Shown piece after piece: positions 55,044 to 64,000 of a DNA stretch of 64,000 bases. Within the stretch, counting starts at the first letter, position 1; each line of letters begins with the position of its first letter. The notes beneath the pieces were generated by a model. It saw only the letters and a program-made list of their open reading frames with translations, was not told the DNA's origin and did no database searches. Location of the stretch: positions 1 through 64,000 of the forward strand of contig JAOTOM010001625.1 of the NCBI GenBank assembly GCA_034440615.1, read 5' to 3'. A program made the translations under genes and the position numbers. This DNA is from Ashinkailepas kermadecensis. Taxonomy: Eukaryota; Arthropoda; Thecostraca; Neolepadidae.

Positions 55044-55745
55044 GTGAGTGGTGTGGGCATGCGTTTTCCTTACTATTAAGGGAACTAGCAACATGAAGTC
55101 AATAATTTAGTGTTTGTTGCATTAACCCATGTTGGAGGAGCGAAGAATGAAGTGCGTAGCAATGGTCTAATTCAATTCACTGCTCATATGTTTTCGTGCC
55201 GAAACTGTACTGTCGGTAAGTGCAGGATATTTGTGCTCTAATCCACATAAGCGGATGTTTAGTAAGTTGCTTTCACTCATTACACATTTGAAAATACCAA
55301 ATACCTACCTTATCATCAGTTTTTGCTATTTTTTTCAGTTGATTCCTTTTTTTAAATGTGAGAAATGCGCAATAGGTAGGTAGGAGAAGAGGGGGTTTCC
55401 GAACACCTTCAGACATGCAACAAATAGCTCTACTGCTGATTCTGTATGGCTGAACCACCAATTGTACTGTGTTTGCTGAACACAAAAATGAACAAGCTAT
55501 CCATATTGAATCAGTTCCTTTCAATGAAAATAATTTAACCATTTGCAAAGAGCAACTTTAAAACATAATTATTTCGTAGTGGTGTGCCATATTCTGAACA
55601 TGAAAATGTGGTTGTGCAGGATTACTTGACTGTGGCTGTTGTGGTACTACAAGTTATTAGTAGCTGCTAAAAATACTCGTTGTAACTGAAGAAAAAAAAA
55701 TCCATGGTCATTTCCTTTCCGTTTTCTTAAGCTGACTGCTCTCAG

Positions 55746-55791
55746 AAGCCAAAACTGACACCCATGGACTTTGCTAGCACTACAAATGAAG
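55746..55791 (+). other. Candidate exon with start codon, unknown gene
   Basis: A good pyrimidine tract and acceptor (TTTCCGTTTTCTTAAGCTGA...CTCTCAG) precede, and GAAG|GTAAGT follows. ATG at 55764 would give MDFASTTNE before the intron. It may join the 54967-55043 leader; downstream exons were not found before the window's repeat-rich part. Confidence 0.3.
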
Positions 55792-55802
55792 GTAAGTTTG
55801 TC

Positions 55803-56942
55803 TTTAAGGGTGTTTTTTAAATATATTTTTCTTTCGAATACCTTGTTTATGAAGGTGACGAAGATGATGGGACCACTTATTTTCTGTGCAAATGCTTACC
55901 TTTTCAGGTTGTGAGCAAAGTAATGTCAAAAGGGCTTTGAGATAGATAACCTAGCATAAAAGAAAGGTGAAAAAGCAACATAACCTAACCTACCCTAGCC
56001 TAATTCTACCTTTGGAGAAAATAAAAATCAAAAAATATATTTAGAAAAATGTCAAGCAATTTCTTCTCTGAAAATTCTCAAAATTGAACAAGAAACCTAA
56101 CCCAGCCTAACCTAACAGCATTAAAATATTGGGTTTTCGTTAGGTGTGAGATGTCGAAACGAGTCCACTAAGATGTCGAAATTCCCCATGGAAATGATGT
56201 CCTTTATAACATCGTTGAAGTCTTTCGAACCCCAATTTTGAGCCCATAACCTGCTTATATGTGCATCTTTTTCATTTATTTTAGGAGACACCTAATATAT
56301 GGATACTTATGTTTGTCTAGGGATGCTTATGTTAATGAGCATGCTAAGAATGTCATACTATCAGCAAATTGTATTAAACAGTGGACCATATGGGTAATTT
56401 AATTACTTGAAATCACGTTACGCACAAGATGTTTATGTGTCACAATATGTAATGAGCATACGCATGATACTTACACACAAACCACCATTAGAAGCAAGGC
56501 ATGGGGTCTTCATAAACATACATCAAGAGGCATGATGCCATTACTTATTTGGGAAGGATGTCTCCTCATTGTTCAATAGGTGGTGTATTCCACCTTATTT
56601 TACAAATAATTTATAACTGTAACCTAACCTAACCTAACCTAATCTAAGCTGCTTTTGAAGAAGAAAAAAATCCAATGAAAAAAAACCAAAAATTTGTATT
56701 AAACTTTTTGGTATTATTGTGCTTTAAGGTGGTAATAAGGAAAGTGTTTGCATGCATTTGCCCACATAAAGGAAACAAATGGGTTAGGTTTGGTTAGGTT
56801 AGGTTAGTTACATTTTTTAAGCTGAAAAATTCAAGAATTTTATTAATTAAGAAACAATAATTTGCACAGAACATAAGTGGTCCCATCATTTTAGTCACCT
56901 TCATAAACATGGTATTGTGAAGAAAAAAAACACCTTTTAAGG
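55803..56942. mobile_element. Merlin-derived MITEs, subfamily B (one plus 5' part, one minus short copy)
   Basis: 55803-56130 (+): CTTTAAGGGTGTTTTTTAAA, GGGACCACTTATTTTCTGTG, CTTTTCAGGTTGTGAGCAAA, then CCTAACC runs. 56720-56942 (-): ends GTGCTTTAAGGTGG and CACCTTTTAAGGC, an internally deleted ~220-bp copy with the block AGTGGTCCCATCATTTTAGT. The segment 56140-56610 between them is unassigned. TTAGG/CCTAA words are frequent (56620-56640, 56785-56805). Confidence 0.65.
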
Positions 56943-56949
56943 CATATTT

Positions 56950-57695
56950 ACCAATAATAATTGGTAGAACTATGCGATCGGACCTTTGCATTTTGGTAGG
57001 GAAAGGTCCATCTTTTATGAATACTGCCATCTTTTTTGTTATTTATGTGCTGAACATGCCAGGAGACTTCCAAAGGTAGGTGGTTTGGAAACAGAACATG
57101 TTTGGATACCCCTGCTTCCCCTACCTACCTACATGGAGGAAATGGATGAGCCCAAATAATGGATTTAGGGGAGCACACCCATAGGGTCCAATGTTGAAAC
57201 ATATAATTATTGGGAGGGCAAAGCAAACATTGATGGAGCAAATTATGGAATTAGCATATGAATTGCAAATTAGGAAATGAAGGGAGCTGAAGCAGCACCC
57301 TTCAAGATTGATCCTTGGTGATGCCCCTGGATTGGCTTTTCCACAACTGCCCCCCCCTACTCCCAGAATGAAATGCATGTGTGTCCAGTTGAAGCACTAG
57401 CCCTGATGGAAAATTATTGATTGAGCCCCTGAAGTGGTATCTGAATCTCCATTTCTCGGAGAGAAAGCCCTGGTGGTGCCCATGAAATAGCACCTGCACA
57501 CCCAAGTGCCATCTCAACCAACGCCCCTTGAAGGAATATGTCCAGTGAAGCCCTGCATTTATACCTCCACAGCTGCTCCCTAGACATAATTTATTGCTCA
57601 CACCCCTGAATGGGCACAACAAAAACCCCTTCTAAATTTCCCTTGTTATGCCCCAGGGTTCATTTAGTGCACTCGACTGAATTTGTATCGGTATT
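56950..57695. other. No recognised gene
   Basis: No coding motif, splice pair or element end supported. Confidence 0.35.
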
Positions 57696-57699
57696 TTTG

Positions 57700-58018
57700 A
57701 GTGATGTCACCAACAGCTGACTGGAAGTCAGCTCCCCAGTGACTTAAAATACCTTGTTGATATAAAGAAAGTGTGAGGGGCAATACTTGAATATTACCTA
57801 AAGGTGTACTCACACCACATTTGTATGATATCAGTTGGAGCACCTGGCTCAGCATGTCCGATAGTTCCTGGGCCGAAACAGGCTGTACCAGTGGCATGTT
57901 TAGAAATTGACCAAGTGTCAGGGAGGCAAAGTCACAAAATTGGCCACGTTGCCAACATTTTCATTTCTTTGCTGTGAAATAAAGCAACACAGCTTGTGAT
58001 GTTAGTGAAATTGGCCAC
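57700..58018. mobile_element. MITE/foldback family 2, copy 2 (opposite orientation)
   Basis: CAGCTGACTGGAAGTCAGCT, AAAATACCTTGTTGATATAA, ATATTACCTAAAGGTGTACT and, after ~150 bp of unrelated sequence, GTGATGTTAGTGAAATTGGC match the copy at 37572-37870 in reverse order. So this copy has an internal insertion or belongs to a longer subfamily. Confidence 0.65.
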
Positions 58019-58019
58019 T

Positions 58020-59750
58020 TATTGTATTCTTTTTATAGGCTAACCCAAATGGGCACCTTACTAAGCAATAACACTTAGCAATCTTACTAAGCAATAACAC
58101 TTCGTGATTTGATGAATGTATTACTGGCTCAGTGAAGCCTGCAAGCTGTGGGAACAGGGTGTTGTTGATATTTTAACATTATTTTGCATTATGCATTACT
58201 CTACTTCACCCCCCCTCCCCCCTGTTGGTGATATTTTGCAACCCAAGGAAAATTTCCAAACTTAAGGGGAACCAGCATATGGAGAATTGTTTTTCCATTT
58301 CAGTTCTTTTTGTGTGAGGGAGGATGGAGGAACGACCCACCTTAATTTATAACATAATTATCATCAAAATGTCAGCAGCAGTTCATATTGTGTTTGCGTT
58401 TGAACGTCATTGTATGCCTATCGTATCGATTTTGCCGACGTCATTGTGAGTTTGGACGTCGTCACCTCGTACCAGTCACTCTAGGAATAATGAATCTGGA
58501 CACTGCCAAACAGCATCACGCTGTCATTTGCGGCCTCACTGGTTCGATACAAAATAAGAAGTGATGAACAAACACGGTCGGTTTCTGTAATTATGGAGGA
58601 TAGACAAGTGGCATGTTACCTTCATGCAATAGTTAGTGGACTCGCCAAACATTTTTGATGGCACTCATGTGATTAGTCGTGTTCAGTGAACTTATAAATT
58701 CCAATATCAGCTGTTCCAATCAGCTAGGCGCTGTTTTATTTCCGTATAGTATGAAGGGTATTTCATCTTACGACCGACCGACCGGGCTGACCGAGCTGAC
58801 TTCACTGACTGGACCAGGGTTCGATAAAAATAGGCCGTTTCTGGATGTTTGGCATGCAGAACATTATCCTCTTCAAAAAAAATATTCTCTATTTTTTCCA
58901 ATTTTGAGGTTGAATGTTGTTTTACAATGAACTGCTCTGTGAGGTGTTGAATATGCACTGGAAAGTGTAAACTGAGATTCTGATGTCATAGGTTTGAAGA
59001 AAAAATATCTCCTTATTTGATTACCCAACAATTTTCCTCTCCATATCCAGGATTGCAAAGCACAAATCCAACCCTGGACCGAACTGACCGACCAACCGGG
59101 ACTGACCAGGCTAACCAGACTAAATGGCTGACTGGACTACTGACCAAACTGATTGATGTACTGCTACTCTTCCTCACTTTGAGTAGTCCCGACCAAAAGC
59201 AAGCAAGGTACTTGGTTTAGGAACCGTCGGTGGCCACGATGACTGCTGAAACTCCATAGGCATCTATGGCACCCAAAAGCTTCCAGACATCAATTACAGC
59301 CTTCGCACTTTTCGCAGATGTGGGAGGAACTGGCCAGGGTGAAAGGGGACAACCGTGGAGGTGATGCATTTCGAAGGGAGTGTCGCTCCCGTCTAGTAAA
59401 CATACTAGAAAACGTACCAGGTACGATACCCACGCAATGTAATCTACTAATTCGCATGTCTTGAAATACTAGGTATTTCAAGAGATGCGACATTCGGTGC
59501 CTGTGCGCCTCTAAACACCTAAATCATGATCCGGACGCGTGCTAATGGCTTTTAATGTGATCCGTTTATGGTCCAGATCCGTGTCTAGCGACCATGTGAT
59601 GTTTAGAGTTGTCTCGGGTAGAAATCGCACCTGAAGCTCTTTTCATAATTCCATGTTTCTCGTGTGAACATTCGAGCCGAGTAATTCGACTGGGCGAACA
59701 GCCGCATGCGTATCGTATTCAAAGCATGTCGCAATAGTGCCTTGCTCCTT
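58020..59750. other. No recognised gene
   Basis: CCGACCGACCGGGCTGACC and similar GACC-rich words recur at 58771-58815 and 59076-59150. A perfect CTAGTATTTCAAGA-type palindrome (TTGAAATACTAGGTATTTCAA) lies at 59460-59480. Nothing else supported. Confidence 0.35.
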
Positions 59751-59752
59751 GT

Positions 59753-59905
59753 TGGGGGGGGGGGGGGGGGAAGGGGGAAAAGTTCTCTTCAAAAAAAAAG
59801 GGTGGGGGGGGTGTCTCCCCTCTCTCCCCTTTTTCCCCCCCCCCAAAAAGGGGGAAAAAAAGGAAAGAAAATAATTAAAAGTAGAAGATAATAAAAAAAA
59901 AAAAA
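59753..59905. repeat. Homopolymer-rich low-complexity block, possible assembly artefact
   Basis: Runs of 16 G, 9 A, 8 G, 10 C and 12 A follow one another within 150 bp, with G-runs mirrored by C-runs. Sequence certainty here is doubtful. Confidence 0.7.
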
Positions 59906-59909
59906 CCTG

Positions 59910-61420
59910 TGCTTGGTTTGCTTTTACGTAAAGAGCGCGACGTGGAATAGCTTGTTGATGCATTTAGCATTGGCACTGATGGGCCTTTGGAAATTACACC
60001 CCTTGGTGGGACCGATGGGTCATATTCACCTCCACTAACATGATCTAGGAGAATTAGCCAGGCGAGGTTTGGCGGGTAGATAGTCCCATGTATATCATAC
60101 TTTTGACAAGTTTTGGATCACTTGGGTCCGATTCTCCAAAGTTAAAATTAAACGAGGTCAAAATATCTAAAATCGAACTTTTGGGTCCATTTAGGTTACG
60201 TCATAGTTCCACAATTGACCTCGTTGACTTCGTAATTGACTCGCCATTCAATTATCAGTATACGGATGACGGAAAACCACGATGTGCCACTTCATCCGGC
60301 GGATATTTCGAAGACATTGCGAGGGTGGGTCAGATTTCCCCAGTGTTCTGAAGCCGATTTAATTTTGTTGCCATATGCAAAAATAATTTTGAAGAGATGT
60401 AGATGTTGTCATGAAAAATGACTACTTTGAAGGATAGGTAGGTACCTTATTTCGAGATTGCTCCCAAACCAACTGTTAGTGAATTCACTTCCATGGGTGC
60501 ATTCTTCCTTCCGAGTTTGGTGGGGACGGGGGGACAAAGTTGGCAACATATTTAATGGAATGGTGCAAATAATGTGCACTTTTAATCCACCCCACCCCGA
60601 CCTCTCCCAATAAAAATAAAAAATGTTAAAGAAAAAAAACTACCTTTTAGAAATAGTGGAGAATATAAAGAACATACATCCCGGAGAAAATACATCATTC
60701 CTGCTGTTAAAATTATTTATTTAGCTCTATTTGTGTTTTAAAATGTTTTGTTCGCATTGGGTTGGGTTTCCAATGCGGTGAAAGGTAACGCCAGACTGGA
60801 ACTGCCATATACTTTAAGGAAGTATGTGGGGCAGCCTCAAGCCTTCCTCAACGGGCAGAAAGCTTCCCAAGTTGGACAAGCGTCTCGGATCTACTCCCTC
60901 CACAGGTACCCCACATGTTCTACATTTAATGTTATCTATGTTTCTAGGCTAGAAATATAGTTTCGTAGTCCAGTAATATGATTGATTTTGTGGTCATTTT
61001 GTACTTCATTGTTCACGAAAGTACCCCAAGTTCTTTGAACGAGGTCTCCAAACCTGCCCTAAATTTCCCCACAGGAGTTAAATCAATTATGACACAAGTG
61101 AGACAGAAGCGGCTGCATGAATATTTGCTTCGTCAATACTGTGCAGTAGTTAGAGTACTGCACGTTGCAACCTGCATATGTGTTGTAAGTTAAGAGGCGT
61201 AGACGTACAGCGATGTATTGTAACTGTTTTCCCGTATGTTACTGATGAAAGTAAAGCTTCAGAAGAGATGCAGCACAAAATTTTGTTAGGTGTCAATTTG
61301 CACCCAATTGGTGAATTTGACAATTACGAAATTGACCTACCCCTTATACCACTAGTGGGTGTGTTAAAGTGCTTATGTAATTGCGCGAGATGTTAGTAGG
61401 TGATCATTGTTTGTTGTCAT
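59910..61420. other. No firmly recognised gene
   Basis: A frame at 60748-60960 (+) contains LPYTLRKYVGQPQAFLNGQK just before CCACAG|GTACCC, which could be an exon end, but I recognise no family. Confidence 0.25.
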
Positions 61421-61424
61421 ACAG

Positions 61425-61720
61425 GACGCAGCGTGGAGGGGCTTGTTGGTGGTCTCAAAGAGCTCGAAGGAGTATTCGCCTACAACGCTCAAGAAACATG
61501 CTCTCACCCGGTACTGCATGTGCGGGATGACAACCGCACAGAACTGTACGTGGAGGGCACCATGTGTATGTCCCTGTCATCCGACGATGTGCAGCAGCTC
61601 ATTTCGTGGGGTGTTGCCTTCACTGTGTTCGGCCAAAAACTCACACACCGCCGTCAAAAACACGGCAACTCTACTGTGTGTTTACGTACTGGAGACGGAT
61701 ACTTGCAGCAAGCTGCCTAG
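61425..61720 (+). other. Candidate terminal exon of unknown gene
   Basis: TTTGTTGTCATACAG (acceptor) precedes a frame with protein-like composition (GLVGGLKELEGVFAYNAQET, HVRDDNRTELYVEGTMCMSL, DDVQQLISWGVAFTVFGQKL) ending at a TAG at 61718-61720. No domain is recognised and upstream exons were not found. A competing frame is open to 61775. Confidence 0.33.
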
Positions 61721-62339
61721 AGAGCTGGCAGCTCAAATGGGGCGCCTCTTCCCTGTGGTAACAGTCCCCAAGTAAATACAGACAACCTCGTCTGTGCTAC
61801 CCAGCTCTTTCGTCAGAAGCATAGGTAACTCTACCGACCCGTTTACTGTGCCAGTTGCAAGCCCAGAGTACATCAGTTGTTTATGTTGCATAGACCTCCA
61901 AGACCATAGAAAACAGGCTACCTTGTCTGGGGTAACCATTTCGTTCGTTGGTAGAAACATAACATGTAGAAACAGAAACCAGCTCGGTTGTTACACTACT
62001 GCCGTTGGCTGTGCACGTAGTTAGCAGAGTGCGGCGCATTTGTTTTGTGTGGCTCTTCGGTGACTGCCTTAATTGAACTAAGATCCACGAGATGCGAAAA
62101 CGTCTGCTTCCTCTGAGCTCATAGCGAAATGTGTATGCATTTGTTTAAAATACATATGTTTAGATGTGTTCGCCTTTGTCTCGCAAAGTCCGGAAGTAAA
62201 TACTTGACTCAAGTACTGCTCATGGTGAGAATGTTGGGGTTAGATATTGCGATGCGTGACTCGGTATAATGTTGAGTGGCATGATTTCAGCGCCATAACG
62301 TCGCAAGGTGCACCCACAACCAACAGGTGAAAGTAGCCG

Positions 62340-62880
62340 TCCTACAGGGCGTCAAAACGTACTACGGATGATCGCATCCAACGGATACAGGTTAGCCTGC
62401 TGTCGGCGGATACAATTATCCGCTGACGAGTTTTTGTGTAAGATTGCATGGTATCATCCCGCTGTTGCCTGGTTTACCCGCAACCAGCTGATGAAAGCTA
62501 CTATTCGCATGCGCAATGTCGAAGCATGAGTCAAAAGGTGTTGCGAATTAAGGTACCCGGCAGATGCAGATTAAACCGCAGTAAGCGTGTGAAATTTACT
62601 CCTCTACAGAGAGTCAAAACGTGTTGCGGATTAGGGTACTCGCCAGGTACAGGTTAACTCGCAGTTAGCGTGTACAAATATGCGCTATAGAAGGTATTTT
62701 TGGCGGTGTTACCCGGCTGTGGAGGTTAATTACGAAAGCAAGCTCGCCGTAAGTGGGCACAATTACCCGACACTCACGGGTATAATCTACCCGCCCACTG
62801 AGGGTCAAAACGTGTTGCGGATAGGGGTACCTGCAGGCTTCGGGTTCACTCGCTGTCCTCGGGTAAAAATGTTTTCAGTG
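62340..62880 (+). repeat. Four diverged copies of a GTCAAAACGTGTTGCGGAT phrase
   Basis: GTCAAAACGTACTACGGATG (62348), GTCAAAAGGTGTTGCGAATT (~62530), GTCAAAACGTGTTGCGGATT (~62614) and GTCAAAACGTGTTGCGGATA (~62804). Each is followed by GGGTAC.CGCC and AGGTTAACTCGC-like words. Spacing is irregular (84-190 bp). The stretch 54560-54900 has similar CCCGG/ACTCGCC words and may be the same family. Confidence 0.55.
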
Positions 62881-63499
62881 TGCCACTGTGAAAGTACCTG
62901 GAGTGGCACGTCAGGGTGAAAAATGTGGCGGGGTGCACCCAAGCACACTAAATGGGTGTCCTTTCTCCCAGGGGATGCCTGGCTGAAAATTTTGAAGTAG
63001 GGGTGCACTCAAACCTTCCTGGAGAGGTGCTTTTCCTGGCCAGAGACCTTCCATAGGGCAGAGGGAACATGTTTTCAATGTCCCCTTTATCTGTCCCTGT
63101 CTAGGCTTCCCAAAGCATACATGGCCTACCTGATCCTTTATTCATGACATACCTTTTTATCATGATCAGAGGCTTAGACACATCTAAAAAATGGAGTGAC
63201 CAAATCCAGTGATAGAGCTGCGCCTCAAAAGTATAGAAATCGACACCCGTGTTCAGATTCCCTGAACCCATCATGTTTTGCTTATTGACACAGAATAGGG
63301 ATGAGCTGCATTGTCATTGCAACTAACTAGACTTATGAAAGGCAACTATACCGTGACATTTATTCCTCTGTATCTTTGTATACATAATATTTGAAGAACA
63401 AAGCACATCGAAGTCAGCTATAACAGATTTAACTCACCTGTCGTGCTTCCATCCGGGTGTTTGGGAACAATGGCGGCACGAAGACACCACCCGTCACTT

Positions 63500-63858
63500 C
63501 TGTTGGCGCATGCGCAATGCATACAAGTAATCATAATGGGTGCATTTGGTACTGCACGGGTGTCAAGTAACACTCATTTAGAAAACACATTTCCATATGG
63601 AGTGTTAAGGCACACCAAATACGAGGATGAAGTGTCCATGAGCGAAATGAAATTACAAAGGACTAAGGGGAGCTACTGTCTGACCCTTATAATGGGTGTA
63701 GATACCCACCTATTATGGAATGGGTTATCATTGCAGCCATATAGCTCACTGTGCATCCATGAAAAGCGTTAATATGACTAGTTCCTCTCTGTTGAGTAAC
63801 ATTATGGGTATCATTTTACTCTGCTTACGCCGTTTGGTGTAAATATTTTTCTCATTGT
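63500..63858 (-). repeat. ACACCC/GGGTGT-rich dispersed repeat, copy 2
   Basis: The right end, reverse complemented (63858 downward), reads AAAAATATTTACACC, ACGGCGTAAGCAGAGTAA, ACCCATAATG, matching the left end of the repeat at 43456. Several ATAATGGGTGT words lie inside. Confidence 0.45.
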
Positions 63859-64000
63859 ACATTACTGCACTGCATTATGACCACGACACACAAGGGCAGG
63901 TGCAATGTCGAAGTCGGGTTCTGAACATATGTAGCGCCGTCTTGACCACTGGCTTTGACTCCATCCAACCTCGGGCTGGAGGGTGTGGAAGGAACTTGTC

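Noticed and set aside
62400..62445. Hammerhead ribozyme core (CTGACGAG after a GCGGATA/TATCCGC stem)
   Set aside because: The required GAAA and stem III partners are absent.
1..64000. CRISPR arrays, bacterial operons or prophage
   Set aside because: Tandem repeats here lack unique spacers, and coding and splice features are eukaryotic.

Overview
This is eukaryotic DNA, most probably from an arthropod and plausibly a crustacean. Reasons: introns with GT..AG borders and no bacterial operon layout; very GC-rich coding islands (an SLC2-type sugar carrier and a divergent ionotropic receptor of the protostome IR type) in a more AT-rich background; internal runs of the arthropod telomere unit TTAGG; and a dense load of non-LTR retrotransposons, a Merlin DNA transposon, a Penelope-like fragment, SINEs and minisatellites. 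A barnacle-like genome is a guess from composition only.

Host genes are few: a sugar/trehalose transporter 3' exon (3661-5109, +), a candidate two-exon J-domain-like gene with two apparent single-base frame breaks (17247-18269, +), an intronless ionotropic receptor (20401-22251, +), and a small two-exon secreted cysteine-rich protein (41295-40223, -) with a TATA-like box and three evenly spaced CACGTG boxes. There is also a THAP-type first exon (50159-50227, +) and several weaker exon candidates.

Most of the rest is mobile DNA. Left end: an I/Jockey-type non-LTR element (-) whose ORF1 stop and ORF2 start overlap as TAATG. At 8.1-15.6 kb lies a decayed RNase H-bearing non-LTR element (-) split in its reverse transcriptase by an intact Merlin transposon (10420-12310, 8-bp target duplication). 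A Penelope-like GIY-YIG fragment abuts it at 7.4-8.1 kb. At 32.5-36.3 kb is a CR1-group-like element (-) carrying a 2A-like peptide and interrupted by a SINE. At 45.3-49.8 kb is a CR1/L2-like element (-) with an SGNH-esterase ORF1, interrupted by a 590-bp fragment of another non-LTR element with a perfect 14-bp duplication.

Short elements around 25.5-26.3, 38.3-38.9, 53.0-54.3 and 55.8-56.9 kb share the terminal block of the Merlin transposon and are read here as its non-autonomous derivatives. A strongly degenerate ~28-bp repeat with alternating GGGCCC and AAAA blocks recurs at four separate loci, always in the same orientation. Regions not listed as features showed nothing I could support.
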